The notes: generated by a model from the sequence alone, not told the origin. DNA of 64,000 nucleotides from Trebonia sp963795335 (GCA_963795335.1 CAWCHI010000016.1:424193-488192), one strand, 5' to 3'. Positions 1-9,243 are shown, numbered from the stretch's first letter. Numbers and translations: made by a program.

Positions 1-1383
1 GAGTCCGGCTACGAGGAGAACGTCCAGGCGCTGTACGACGCGATCGAGGCGGCCAAGGCGGTCACCGACAAGCCGTCCATCATCGTGCTGCGCACCATCA
101 TCGGCTGGCCCGCGCCGACCAAGCAGGGCACCGGGGCCGCGCACGGCTCCGCGCTGGGCGCGGACGAGGTCGCGGCGACCAAGAGGATCCTCGGCTTCGA
201 CCCGGACGTGAACTTCCCGGTGGAAGAGGAGGCGCTCAACCGGGCGCGCGAGGTCTCCGCCCGGGGCAAGGCCGCTCACGCCGAGTGGAACGAGCAGTTC
301 GCCGCGTGGGAAAAGGACAATCCCGAGCGGAGCGCGCTGTTCGACCGGCTCCTGCAGCGCAACCTGCCCGAGGGGTGGGAAGCGGCGCTGCCGTCGTTCG
401 ACGCCGACCCCAAGGGCACGGCCACCCGGCGGGCGTCCGGCAAGGTGCTCACCGCCCTGGCCGACGTGCTGCCCGAGCTCTGGGGCGGGTCGGCCGACCT
501 GGCCGAGTCCACCATCACCACGATGGAGGGGCAGCCGTCGTTCCTGCCCGCCAACCGGCAGTCGGAGATGTGGCCCGGCAACCTCTACGGGCGGACGCTG
601 CACTTCGGCATCCGCGAGCACGGCATGGGCTCGATCCTCAACGGCATCGCGTTCGGCCTCACCCGGCCCTACGGCGGAACCTTCCTCCAGTTCAGCGACT
701 ACATGCGGGGCTCGGTGCGGCTGGCCGCGCTGATGGAGATCCCGACCACGTTCGTCTGGACCCACGACTCGATCGGCCTGGGCGAGGACGGTCCCACCCA
801 CCAGCCGGTGGAGCACCTGTGGTCACTGCGGAACATCCCGCACCTGGACATCGTGCGGCCCGCGGACGCGAATGAAACCGTGTTCGCGTGGAAGACGATC
901 CTGGAAAACACGGATCGTCCGGCCGGGATCATCCTGTCGCGGCAGAACCTCCCGGTGTTCGACCGTGCCATCTTCGCCTCGGCGGAACTCACCGCCCGGG
1001 GCGCCTACGTGATGGCGGACGGCACTGACGTGATCCTCATCGGCACCGGCTCGGAAGTGCAGATCGCGGTGGCGGCGCGCGAACTGCTCGCCGCGGACGG
1101 GATTTCCGCCCGGGTCGTGTCGATGCCATCGGTGGAATGGTTTGAGCAGCAGGGCGCTTCCTACCAAGAGGAAGTCCTCCCGGCGGCGATGAAGGCGAGG
1201 GTGTCGGTCGAGGCGGGCATCACGCCCCCGTGGAAGATTTTCGTCGGCGACGCCGGGGAGTCGGTCGGCATCGACCACTACGGCGCGTCCGCCGCGGAGG
1301 CGGTGCTCTACAAGGAGTTCGGCATCACGGCGGAGGCCGTCGCGGCCGCCGCCAAGGCATCCATCGCGAAAGCGCGGGGCTGA
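1..1383 (+). CDS. tkt: Transketolase, 5' truncated by window edge
   Basis: C-terminal part of transketolase, the thiamine-diphosphate enzyme that moves two-carbon ketol units in the non-oxidative pentose phosphate pathway. The frame is open from base 1 (ESGYEENVQALYDAIEAAKA), so about the first third of the protein lies upstream. Visible family features include FGIREHGMGSILNGIAFG, TFLQFSDYMRGSVRLAALM and the pyrimidine-binding region with THDSIGLGEDGPTHQPVEHL. The stop is TGA at 1381. It heads the cluster tkt-tal-zwf-opcA-pgl, the usual actinobacterial arrangement, and is followed 54 nt later by tal. No frame problems are seen. Confidence 0.97.
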   Translation, partial: ESGYEENVQALYDAIEAAKAVTDKPSIIVLRTIIGWPAPTKQGTGAAHGSALGADEVAATKRILGFDPDVNFPVEEEALNRAREVSARGKAAHAEWNEQFAAWEKDNPERSALFDRLLQRNLPEGWEAALPSFDADPKGTATRRASGKVLTALADVLPELWGGSADLAESTITTMEGQPSFLPANRQSEMWPGNLYGRTLHFGIREHGMGSILNGIAFGLTRPYGGTFLQFSDYMRGSVRLAALMEIPTTFVWTHDSIGLGEDGPTHQPVEHLWSLRNIPHLDIVRPADANETVFAWKTILENTDRPAGIILSRQNLPVFDRAIFASAELTARGAYVMADGTDVILIGTGSEVQIAVAARELLAADGISARVVSMPSVEWFEQQGASYQEEVLPAAMKARVSVEAGITPPWKIFVGDAGESVGIDHYGASAAEAVLYKEFGITAEAVAAAAKASIAKARG

Positions 1384-1437
1384 GCGCCCGCTGGCGCGGC
1401 GGTAAGCAGACTTTAAGACGGAAGGAACGCGGTCATC

Positions 1438-2544
1438 ATGGCTGACGTACTCAAGGAACTGACCAAGGCCGGCGTATCGGTGTGGCTGGACGACATCAGC
1501 CGCGAGCGGCTGTCGACCGGCAACCTGGCGACCCTGATGAAGGACTTCCACGTCCGCGGGGTCACCTCCAACCCGACGATCTTCGCCAGCGCGCTGGCCA
1601 AGGGCAACGCCTACGACGAGCAGCTCAAGGACCTGGCCGCCCGCAAGGTGTCGGTCGAGGAGTCCTCGCGGATGATCACCACCTACGACATCCGCTGGGC
1701 GGCCGACGTGCTGCGCCCGGTCTACGACAAGACCGACGGGCTCGACGGCCGGGTGTCGATCGAGGTCGACCCGCGGCTGGCCAACGAGACGGTGCCGACC
1801 ATCGCCGAGGCCAAGCAGCTGTGGTGGCTGGTCGACCGGCCCAACATGTACATCAAGATCCCGGCCACCCTCGAGGGCATCCCGGCCATCACCGCCGTGC
1901 TGGCCGAGGGCATTTCGGTCAACGTGACGCTGATCTTCTCCCTGGAGCGCTACGGGGCGGTCATCGAGGCCTACATGGCGGGCCTGGAGCAGGCGGCCAT
2001 CAACGGCCACGACATCTCCACCATCGCCTCGGTCGCGTCGTTCTTCGTGTCCCGGGTGGACACCGAGGTCGACAAGCGGCTCGACGCGATCGGCACCGAC
2101 GAGGCCAAGGCGCTCAAGGGCAAGGCCGCCATCGCCAACGCCCGGCTCGCCTACGAGCTGTACGAGCAGAAGCTGGACACCGACCGCTGGCGCGCACTGG
2201 CGGCCAAGGGGGCCAAGGTGCAGCGGCCGCTGTGGGCCTCCACCTCGACCAAGGACCCGTCCTTCCCGGACACCATGTACGTGGTCGACCTGGTGGTCAA
2301 GGACACGGTGAACACGATGCCGGAGGCCACCCTGCGGGCGACCGAGGACCACGGCGAGCTGCAGGGCGACACCGTGCACGGCACCTACGACGCCGCCCGC
2401 CAGCTGTTCGCCGCGCTCGAGGCGCTCGGCATCAGCTACGACGACGTGGTCAAGGTGCTTGAGGACGAGGGCGTGGCCAAGTTCAAGGCGTCCTGGGACG
2501 AGCTGCTGAAGACCATCCACGACCAGCTCAACCTCAACTCCTAA
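1438..2544 (+). CDS. tal: Transaldolase
   Basis: 368-residue transaldolase that transfers a dihydroxyacetone unit from sedoheptulose 7-phosphate to glyceraldehyde 3-phosphate. The start VWLDDISRERL, the segment TSNPTIFASAL and the active-site stretch MYIKIPAT (Schiff-base Lys near residue 140) are typical of the long actinobacterial form. The ATG at 1438 is preceded by GGAAGGA about 10 nt upstream. It lies 54 nt after tkt and 27 nt before zwf, so it is probably cotranscribed with them. pgi, which sits between tal and zwf in some actinobacteria, is absent here. Confidence 0.97.
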   Translation: MADVLKELTKAGVSVWLDDISRERLSTGNLATLMKDFHVRGVTSNPTIFASALAKGNAYDEQLKDLAARKVSVEESSRMITTYDIRWAADVLRPVYDKTDGLDGRVSIEVDPRLANETVPTIAEAKQLWWLVDRPNMYIKIPATLEGIPAITAVLAEGISVNVTLIFSLERYGAVIEAYMAGLEQAAINGHDISTIASVASFFVSRVDTEVDKRLDAIGTDEAKALKGKAAIANARLAYELYEQKLDTDRWRALAAKGAKVQRPLWASTSTKDPSFPDTMYVVDLVVKDTVNTMPEATLRATEDHGELQGDTVHGTYDAARQLFAALEALGISYDDVVKVLEDEGVAKFKASWDELLKTIHDQLNLNS

Positions 2545-2571
2545 GCAGCAGCGGAACGGGAGGTTCCCATC

Positions 2572-4194
2572 ATGGACGAGCCGAACGCCGGCACCATCCC
2601 GGGTCCGGCTCCGGCCAACCCGGGGGTGATCGCGGCCGACAGCGAGGCCAGCAGCGAGACGGCCAACCCGCTGCGCGACCCGCGCGACCGCCGGATCCCC
2701 CGGGTCGCCGGCCCCTGCATCATGGTCATGTTCGGCGTGACCGGGGACCTGGCCCGCAAGAAGCTCATGCCGGCCTTGTACGACCTGGCCAACCGGGGCC
2801 TGCTGCCGCCCGGTTTCTCCCTCGTCGGTTTCGCCCGCCGCGACTGGGAGCACGAGGACTTCGCGCAGATCACCTACGAGGCGGTGAAGGAGCACGCGCG
2901 GACCCCGTTCCGGGAGACGGTCTGGAAACAACTGCAGGAGGGCGTCCGCTTCGTGCCGGGCGAGTTCACCGACGAGGCGGCGTTCGACCAGCTCGCCGAG
3001 TGCGTCAGGAACCTGGATGAGGAGCGCGGTACCGGCGGCAACTACGCCTTCTACCTGTCGATCCCGCCCAAGTTCTTCTCCACCGTGATCGAGCAGCTCA
3101 AGCGGTCGGGCCTGTCCGACCCGGGTCCGGCCGGCCCGGACGGGCGGCGGCCATGGCGCCGGGTGGTGATCGAGAAGCCGTTCGGGCGCGACCTGGAGAC
3201 GGCCAAGGAGCTCAACAACATCGTCGACGCCGTGTTCCCGCCCGAGTCGGTCTTCCGGATCGACCACTACCTGGGCAAGGAAACGGTCCAGAACATCCTG
3301 GCGCTGCGCTTCGCCAACACGCTTTACGAGCCGATCTGGAACCGCTCGTACGTGGACCACGTGCAGATCACCATGTCGGAGGACATCGGCATCGGCGGCC
3401 GGGCGGGCTACTACGACGGCATCGGAGCCGCCCGCGACGTCATCCAGAACCACCTGCTGCAGCTCATGGCGCTGACCGCGATGGAGGAGCCGGTGTCGTT
3501 CGACGCCGACTCGCTGCGCCAGGAGAAGGAAAAGGTGCTGTCGGCCGTCCGGCTGCCCGCCGACCTGGCCGAGGGGACCGCCCGCGGACAGTACGCGGCC
3601 GGCTGGCAGGGCGGGCGCCGGGTGGTCGGCTTCCTGGAGGAGGACGGCATCCCGGCCGACTCGCGGACCGAGTCCTACGCCGCCGTGCGGCTCTCGATCG
3701 ATACCCGGCGCTGGGCCGGGGTCCCGTTCTACCTGCGCACCGGCAAGCGGCTGACCCGGCGGATGACGGAGATCGCCCTGCTGTTCCAGCGGGCGCCGCA
3801 CCTGCCGTTCGCCGCCACCGACACCAAGGAACTGGGCCAGAACGCGCTGGTCATCCGGGTCCAGCCGGACGAGGGTGTCACCGTGCGGTTCGGCTCCAAG
3901 GTGCCCGGGTCGCTGATGGAGGTGCGCGACGTGAACATGGACTTCGCCTACGGCGAGTCATTCACCGAGTCCTCCCCTGAGGCCTACGAGCGGCTGATCC
4001 TGGACGTGCTGATCGGCGACCCGCCGCTGTTCCCGCGGCAGGAAGAGGTCGAGCTGTCGTGGCGCATCCTCGACCCGATCGAAGACTTCTGGGCCGTGTA
4101 CACCAAGCCGGAGCAGTACAAGTCCGGCTCGGCCGGCCCCGCGTCGGCCGACGAACTAATGGCCCGCGACGGGCGCGCCTGGCGACGGCTGTAG
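2572..4194 (+). CDS. zwf: Glucose-6-phosphate 1-dehydrogenase
   Basis: 540-residue enzyme for the first, NADP-reducing step of the oxidative pentose phosphate pathway. The nucleotide-binding motif FGVTGDLARKKLMPALYDLA starts near residue 50, after a variable N-terminal extension. EKPFGRDLETAKELN and the substrate/catalytic motif RIDHYLGKE follow. The start ATG at 2572 has GGGAGG 7-8 nt upstream. The 3' end is 11 nt from opcA, with GGAGGGA in the gap, so the two are probably cotranscribed. Length and motifs are ordinary for actinobacterial G6PD. Confidence 0.97.
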   Translation: MDEPNAGTIPGPAPANPGVIAADSEASSETANPLRDPRDRRIPRVAGPCIMVMFGVTGDLARKKLMPALYDLANRGLLPPGFSLVGFARRDWEHEDFAQITYEAVKEHARTPFRETVWKQLQEGVRFVPGEFTDEAAFDQLAECVRNLDEERGTGGNYAFYLSIPPKFFSTVIEQLKRSGLSDPGPAGPDGRRPWRRVVIEKPFGRDLETAKELNNIVDAVFPPESVFRIDHYLGKETVQNILALRFANTLYEPIWNRSYVDHVQITMSEDIGIGGRAGYYDGIGAARDVIQNHLLQLMALTAMEEPVSFDADSLRQEKEKVLSAVRLPADLAEGTARGQYAAGWQGGRRVVGFLEEDGIPADSRTESYAAVRLSIDTRRWAGVPFYLRTGKRLTRRMTEIALLFQRAPHLPFAATDTKELGQNALVIRVQPDEGVTVRFGSKVPGSLMEVRDVNMDFAYGESFTESSPEAYERLILDVLIGDPPLFPRQEEVELSWRILDPIEDFWAVYTKPEQYKSGSAGPASADELMARDGRAWRRL

Positions 4195-4205
4195 GAGGGA
4201 CCCGG

Positions 4206-5270
4206 ATGACGATCGACTTGACCGACACCACCACCGGCGCCATCGACCAGGCCCTGACCGAGGCGCGCCGCAGGCTGGGCGGGATGACCCTCGGCATGGT
4301 GCTGACGCTGATCATCGTGACCGACGAGGCGGCCCAGTACGACGCGATCCGGGCGGCCAACCAGGCCGCCCGCGAGCACCCGTGCCGCGTGCTGGCCGTC
4401 ATCGCCCGCCGGCCGAAGGCCGACTCGCGGCTGGACGCCGAGATCCGGGTGGGCGAGTCCTCCCCGGGCGAGACGATCGTGCTGCGCATGTACGGGCCGC
4501 TGGGCCAGCACGCCGACTCAGTGGTCGCTCCGCTCCTGGTGCCGGACGTGCCGGTGGTGACCTGGTGGCCCGACGAGGCCCCGGAGATCCCGGCCAAGGA
4601 CCCGCTCGGCGCGCTCGCCCAGCGGCGGGTGACCGACACCGCGGCGTCGGAGTTCCCGCGGACGGCGCTAACCACCCTGGCCGGGGTTTACCAGCCGGGT
4701 GACACCGACTTCGGCTGGACCCGGGCCACCCCGTGGCGCTCGCTGCTGGCGGCGACGCTGGACCAGCCGCACCCGCACCTCAGCAGCGGCCAGGTCGCGG
4801 CCGAGGAAGACAACCCGACGGCCGACCTCATCGCGGCCTGGCTGGCGGAGCGGCTGTCCATCCCGGTCTCCCGGACGGTGTCCGACGGCCCCGGGATCAC
4901 CGAGGCCTCGTTCGCCACGACCGAAGGCGATATCAAGATCACCCGCTCCGACGGCCGGACCGCCACCCTGACCTGGCCTGGCCGGGTCGACCGGATGCTC
5001 GCCCTGCACCGCCGGGACACGGCCGAACTGCTGGCGGAGGAGCTGCGGCGGCTCGACCCGGACGAGGTCTACGCCGAGACGCTGCGCATGGTCGACCTGT
5101 CGCCGCCCGGCGCAGCGCCCGAAGCCGGGACGGGCGGGCAGCCGACGGGCGACGACGGGCTGGCCGCTGATGACGGGCTGGCAGAAGACGAGGGACCCGC
5201 GGGCGACGACGGCCTGGCGGGCGACGACGGCGGGCTGCTGGGCGAGGGCCGACTGGAGGCAGGACAGTGA
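4206..5270 (+). CDS. opcA: OpcA, glucose-6-phosphate dehydrogenase assembly protein
   Basis: 354-residue OpcA-family protein; in actinobacteria and cyanobacteria OpcA is needed for assembly or activity of Zwf. The ATG at 4206 was chosen over an in-frame upstream ATG at 4059, which lies inside zwf; it has GGAGGGA just upstream. The family region includes VLAVIARRPK, VVTWWPDEAPEIPAKDPLG and DFGWTRATPWRSLLA. The last roughly 45 residues are an unusual acidic tail with repeated DDGLA-like units (5145-5240), which looks recently expanded. The stop overlaps the pgl start by 4 nt (GTGA), indicating translational coupling. Confidence 0.95.
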   Translation: MTIDLTDTTTGAIDQALTEARRRLGGMTLGMVLTLIIVTDEAAQYDAIRAANQAAREHPCRVLAVIARRPKADSRLDAEIRVGESSPGETIVLRMYGPLGQHADSVVAPLLVPDVPVVTWWPDEAPEIPAKDPLGALAQRRVTDTAASEFPRTALTTLAGVYQPGDTDFGWTRATPWRSLLAATLDQPHPHLSSGQVAAEEDNPTADLIAAWLAERLSIPVSRTVSDGPGITEASFATTEGDIKITRSDGRTATLTWPGRVDRMLALHRRDTAELLAEELRRLDPDEVYAETLRMVDLSPPGAAPEAGTGGQPTGDDGLAADDGLAEDEGPAGDDGLAGDDGGLLGEGRLEAGQ

Positions 5271-6019
5271 GTACACCCGAGGTTTTCACCTACACCAGCC
5301 GCGACCTGCTGGCCGCCGCGGTGGCCGCCAGGACGGTCACCGTTCTGTCCGACGCGATCGCCGCCCGGGGCCGGGCCCACGTGGTGCTGACCGGCGGCGG
5401 AATCGGCACCCAGGTGCTGGCCGCCATCGCGGCCTCGCCGGCCCGGGACGCCGTCGACTGGCGCCAGGTCGACTTCTGGTGGGGTGACGAGCGGTTCAAC
5501 GTGACCGGCGACCCGGAGCGGAACGAGACCGGGGCCCGGGAAGCGCTGCTCGACCACATCGACCTCAACCCGGCCCGGGTGCACGTGATGGCGGGGCCGG
5601 ACGGCCCCGACGGCGACAACGAGGACGCCGCCGCCGTCCGCTACGCGGCCGCGTTGCGGGCGGCCGCGCCCGCGGGGGCCGACGTGCCGGCGTTCGACGT
5701 GCTGATGCTCGGGATCGGCCCGGAGGGGCACATCGCCTCGATCTTCCCCGACTCACTGGCCACGCACGCGACCGGCTCGGTCGTCGCGGTCCGGAACTCC
5801 CCCAAGCCGCCGCCGACCCGCCTGTCGCTGACGTTCAGCGCCATCCAGGGGGCCCGGGAGGTCTGGATCCTCGCCTCCGGGGCGGAGAAGGCCCAGGCGG
5901 TCGGTGAGGCGCTGTCCGGCGTCAGCGAGGACAAGCTGCCCGCGGCCGGCGCCCGCGGGCGCGACCGCACGCTGTTCCTGCTCGACCAGGCGGCCGCGGC
6001 CCAGCTCCCGGCCCGCTAG
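5267..6019 (+). CDS. pgl: 6-phosphogluconolactonase
   Basis: 250-residue lactonase that hydrolyses 6-phosphogluconolactone, the Zwf product. Family motifs are VVLTGGGIGTQVL, FWWGDERFNVTGDPERN and LGIGPEGHIASIFPDS. The GTG start at 5267 overlaps the opcA stop. It is the last gene of the pentose phosphate cluster. A strong hairpin, shared with the convergent DUF1707 gene, follows 20 nt after its stop. Confidence 0.96.
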   Translation: MSTPEVFTYTSRDLLAAAVAARTVTVLSDAIAARGRAHVVLTGGGIGTQVLAAIAASPARDAVDWRQVDFWWGDERFNVTGDPERNETGAREALLDHIDLNPARVHVMAGPDGPDGDNEDAAAVRYAAALRAAAPAGADVPAFDVLMLGIGPEGHIASIFPDSLATHATGSVVAVRNSPKPPPTRLSLTFSAIQGAREVWILASGAEKAQAVGEALSGVSEDKLPAAGARGRDRTLFLLDQAAAAQLPAR

Positions 6020-6038
6020 CCCGGGCCGGTGTCCTCGG

Positions 6039-6065
6039 TCCGGCGGCGCGGTCAGCGCCGCCGGA
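6039..6065. terminator. Bidirectional hairpin between pgl and the DUF1707 gene
   Basis: Perfect 11-bp inverted repeat (TCCGGCGGCGC / GCGCCGCCGGA) with a 5-nt loop. It lies between the convergent ends of pgl and the DUF1707 gene and covers the latter's stop codon and final Arg codons. There is no U-tract, which is common for actinobacterial terminators. Terminator function is inferred from position and stem strength. Confidence 0.6.
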
Positions 6066-6489
6066 TCGAGGACATGATCGAGACCAGCGCGAAGACCGCG
6101 ATCAAAAGGAACACCGCGCCGGGGGCGACGCTGGCATGCACCACCAGCAGCGCCCAGACGGCGATGGGGATGAGGACCGCGATCGGCCGCCGCCGGGCCG
6201 GCAGCGGCGTGTCCGGTGTCTCGTCCGGGTCCTCGGACGGGGTCAGCGCGGCCGTACCGGCCGTCGTGGCCAGGTCGCGGACCGGCACATCGGTGCCCAG
6301 CAAGGGCTGCGACGGCAGGTCGGTGGTGAGCTGACGCAGATCGCCCCAGGTCTTGCTGGCGTAGGCGGCCGTCGTCCGCTCGTCGAACTCGTCCAGGGTG
6401 AGCCGCCCGGCGGTGAAGGCCTCGCGGAGCGTATCGACCACGACTTCCCGGTCAGCGTCCGAGGCGCGAATCGGATCATCGGTGGCCAT
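6052..6489 (-). CDS. DUF1707 (SHOCT-like) domain membrane protein
   Basis: 145-residue protein with an N-terminal DUF1707 domain (IRASDADREVVVDTLREAF ... GRLTLDEFDERTTAAYASKT, residues about 5-55). A linker follows, then two closely spaced C-terminal hydrophobic segments (PIAVLIPIAVWALLVV and GAVFLLIAVFALVSIM) and an Arg-rich end. The ATG at 6489 follows GAGGGG. DUF1707 is frequent in actinobacterial small membrane proteins; its function is not established. It converges on pgl. Confidence 0.88.
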   Translation of the reverse strand: MATDDPIRASDADREVVVDTLREAFTAGRLTLDEFDERTTAAYASKTWGDLRQLTTDLPSQPLLGTDVPVRDLATTAGTAALTPSEDPDETPDTPLPARRRPIAVLIPIAVWALLVVHASVAPGAVFLLIAVFALVSIMSSIRRR

Positions 6490-6636
6490 GGGCAGTTCAT
6501 CCCCTCGAGAGGCGGCCCTTTCCATGGTACAGCGTCTCCCGGCGGCGCCTTGGCCCCCGGCCAGGGCCCAGGCCGCGACGTCGGCCGTCGCAGGACCAGA
6601 CGGGGCAAAAGGCCCGTATTCACTAGGATCGGGGCC

Positions 6637-8352
6637 ATGCCCCCGACCGCCACGCCCGGGACCCACTTCATCGTCTGCGGTGACAACCCCCTCGCCTACC
6701 GCATCGCCCGCGAACTGACCCGGCGCTACGGCGAGAGCGTGGTCGTCCTGCTGGGCAGCGCCGAGGCCAATGCGGGACCGCAGATCGCGGCCCTGCCCGG
6801 GGTCACCGTGTGCGAGCACGCCAGCCTGACAGCGGAAGCGTTCACCGCCGCCGGCGTGGCCCGCGCCCGCGCGATGGCGCTGGTCGGACCGGACGACCTG
6901 GCCAACTTCCACGCCGCCCTGCGGGCCCAGGAACTCAACCCAGGCCTCCGGCTGGTCGTCGCGGCCTACAACCGGCGGCTGGGTGATCACCTGTCCGGCT
7001 TCTTCCGCGACTGCACGGTGCTGTCACAGAGCCAGCTGGCCGGGCCGGCCCTGGTGGCGGCGGCCCTCGGGGAGACCGCACCGAGCCACGTGCGCCTGTC
7101 CGGCCGCACCCTGTACGTCGCCCGGCGCGGGGAGGTGCCGGCCGCCCAGGTGCTGTGCGGGCTGGCGGTGCCGGACGACCCGAACGGCACCACCCAGCTG
7201 CTGCCGCCCCAGGAACTGGACCGCCTGGGCGACGGTGCCGGCCGGGGCGACGGTGCTGGCCCGGCCGGAGGGGCGGTCGAGGCGGGCCTGGTGCTGGCGG
7301 TCGCGGACGGGACCCCACGCGACCCGCTCGCCCGCCAGCCGCACCCGCTGAGGGGCGCCCTGCGGATGGGCCGGCGGCTGGTGTGGAACCGGTTCGGCGC
7401 GATTTCGGCAGTGCTGCTGATGGTCGCGGCGGCCGGGTTCTCGCTGCTGGCCACGGCGGGCCACTCCCCCGGCGACGTCGTCTACCTCGGCATCATGGAC
7501 ATGACCGGGTCCGCCCTGACCGGGACGGGCGTGCACCTGCCGGAGAAGGTCGCACAAGTGCTGCTGACGGTGGACGGGATGGCACTGCTGCCGCTGCTGA
7601 CCGCGCTCATCGTCGGCGCCCGGCTGACCGGCACCGTCCGCGGCGAGCCGCGGCCGGATGGCGGCCACGTGATCGTGGTCGGCGGCGGTGACGTCGGCAC
7701 CCGGGTGATCGGCGGCCTGCACGACCTCGGCTTCGACGTGGTCCTGATCGAGCGGGACGCCGGCGCCCGCGGGGTCGCGTTCGCCCGCGGCCTGGGCCTG
7801 CCGGTGGTAATCGGGGACGCCCCCAGCGACGGCACGCTGCTCCGGGCCGGCCTCGACGGCGCGATCGCGCTGGTCTCGGTGACCAGCAGCGACATCGTGA
7901 ACCTGGAGACCGCCCTGCAGGCCCGGGCGATCCGCGGCGATGACCTGCGGCTGGTGCTGCGGCTGTACGACGACGACCTCGCGTACCGGGTGAGCCGGAA
8001 CCTCGGCAACGTGCTCTCCCGCTCGGTGCCGTACCTGGCCGCCCCCGCTTTCGCGGTGGCGATGCTGGAGCAGCGGGTGCTGCGCACGATCGGGGTCGGC
8101 CGCCACGTGCTGGTGCTGGCCGACGTGCGGGTCGAGCCCGAGGCCGCCATCGCGGGCCGGGTGGCGGCGGATCTCGAGCGGGACCGGCAGGCGCGGGTGC
8201 TGGCCGTGGCCGCGCGGGGCACGGCCCAGTTCGACTGGGCGCCCCGGCGCGACCGTCCGCTGGCGGCAGGCGACCGGCTGATCGTGCTGGCCACCCGGGC
8301 CGGATTGGCGGAGTTCGTGGGCGCGGAGCGGCCGCCGGTCGCCGCGCCCTGA
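6637..8352 (+). CDS. NAD-binding RCK/TrkA-N protein with central membrane segment
   Basis: 571-residue protein with two Rossmann-type TrkA-N domains around a membrane hairpin. The first domain begins HFIVCGDNPLAYRIARELTRR (residue about 8). Two hydrophobic helices follow (ISAVLLMVAAAGFSLLATAG and MALLPLLTALIVGARL). The second TrkA-N domain begins HVIVVGGGDVGTRVIGGLHD and ends in a TrkA-C-like region. K+ channels have RCK domains plus a TVGYG filter; the segment between the helices here (VVYLGIMDMTGSALTGTG) has none. Function as an ion-flux or NAD-sensing membrane regulator is inference. The ATG at 6637 follows AGGATCGGGG. Confidence 0.85.
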   Translation: MPPTATPGTHFIVCGDNPLAYRIARELTRRYGESVVVLLGSAEANAGPQIAALPGVTVCEHASLTAEAFTAAGVARARAMALVGPDDLANFHAALRAQELNPGLRLVVAAYNRRLGDHLSGFFRDCTVLSQSQLAGPALVAAALGETAPSHVRLSGRTLYVARRGEVPAAQVLCGLAVPDDPNGTTQLLPPQELDRLGDGAGRGDGAGPAGGAVEAGLVLAVADGTPRDPLARQPHPLRGALRMGRRLVWNRFGAISAVLLMVAAAGFSLLATAGHSPGDVVYLGIMDMTGSALTGTGVHLPEKVAQVLLTVDGMALLPLLTALIVGARLTGTVRGEPRPDGGHVIVVGGGDVGTRVIGGLHDLGFDVVLIERDAGARGVAFARGLGLPVVIGDAPSDGTLLRAGLDGAIALVSVTSSDIVNLETALQARAIRGDDLRLVLRLYDDDLAYRVSRNLGNVLSRSVPYLAAPAFAVAMLEQRVLRTIGVGRHVLVLADVRVEPEAAIAGRVAADLERDRQARVLAVAARGTAQFDWAPRRDRPLAAGDRLIVLATRAGLAEFVGAERPPVAAP

Positions 8353-8363
8353 GGGCAACTAAT

Positions 8364-8398
8364 TTGACAATTCAACCGAATTAGCTTGACCATTCAAC
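8364..8398 (+). promoter_or_regulatory. Tandem TTGA-N4-TCAA sites upstream of acetate transporter
   Basis: Two 13-bp direct repeats, TTGACAATTCAAC (8364) and TTGACCATTCAAC (8386), start 22 bp apart. Each contains the palindrome TTGA-N4-TCAA. Spacing of about two helical turns suggests a dimeric regulator bound at both. They lie in the AT-richer start of the 255-bp gap before the acetate transporter gene at 8608; the rest of the gap shows no gene. The regulator is unknown. Confidence 0.45.
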
Positions 8399-8607
8399 AG
8401 TGCGCTTTGAACCTTTTCCTACCATTCCAGGGAGAATTCGGCGCTACCTGCCACCATGACCCCGTGTGTTGCCTTATGCGCTTGCGGCGCTTTCATTTCA
8501 GGCGTGTCTCCCTATCGCGGTGGAGCGACGCGGAGTTACCCTGAAGCAGGAATCTATTCCTCACCTGGCGGCAATTCGCCAAGGCGCTGGCCTAGCTCGG
8601 AGGCAAC

Positions 8608-9243
8608 ATGAGCGTCAGTGATCACCGCGATGACGTAACACCTGTAGCACCAGCTGTGCAGCCCACGGCCACGGCCGCGGGCGCACCCATCGCCGACCCG
8701 GCCCCGCTCGGCCTGGCGGCCTTCGCCCTTACCACCTTCCTGCTCTCCGCCGTGAACGCGCACTGGACGAACGGGAACTCGGCCGGCACGGCCTTTCTCG
8801 GCTATGCCCTCGCCTACGGCGGCCTCGCCCAGTTGCTGGCGGGCATGTGGGAGTTCAGGAACCGGAACGTCTTCGGCGCGACCGCATTCTCCTCGTACGG
8901 GGCCTTCTGGATCGGCCTGTTCGTCTGGATCAAGAACGCGCCCCTGCACACCGGCCACGACCTCGGCTGGATCCTGGTAGCGTTCGCCATCTTCAACACC
9001 TACATGCTGATCATGAGCGCCCAGGTGAACCTGGCCGTCTTCGGGGTGTTCCTCACCCTGGAGCTGACCGAGATTTTCCTGGCCGTCGGGAACTTCAAGG
9101 ACGGCGGCCTCGGCGGACTCACCCAGGTCGGCGGCTACCTGGGCATAGCGACCGCCCTGGTGGCCTGGTACGCTTCCGCCGCGGGCGTGGCCAACGGGCT
9201 TAACGGCCGGATCAGGATTCCGGTCGGCCGCGCGCTGATCTAG
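8608..9243 (+). CDS. Acetate uptake transporter, GPR1/FUN34/SatP family
   Basis: 211-residue membrane protein of the acetate/succinate-proton symporter family. The signature ADPAPLGLAAFALTTFLLSA follows a disordered N-terminal 30 residues and corresponds to the family motif NPAPLGL. Six hydrophobic segments follow, with AGMWEFRNRNVFGATAFSSYGAFWIG as the second family region. The ATG at 8608 follows CGGAGG. It stands alone, with possible operator repeats about 210-240 nt upstream. Confidence 0.93.
   Translation: MSVSDHRDDVTPVAPAVQPTATAAGAPIADPAPLGLAAFALTTFLLSAVNAHWTNGNSAGTAFLGYALAYGGLAQLLAGMWEFRNRNVFGATAFSSYGAFWIGLFVWIKNAPLHTGHDLGWILVAFAIFNTYMLIMSAQVNLAVFGVFLTLELTEIFLAVGNFKDGGLGGLTQVGGYLGIATALVAWYASAAGVANGLNGRIRIPVGRALI

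Noticed and set aside
823..3801. Minus-strand open frame of 992 codons opposite tkt, tal and zwf
   Set aside because: Low-complexity Arg/Gly/Val/Asp composition, no domain, fully antisense to three well-supported genes; an effect of high GC.
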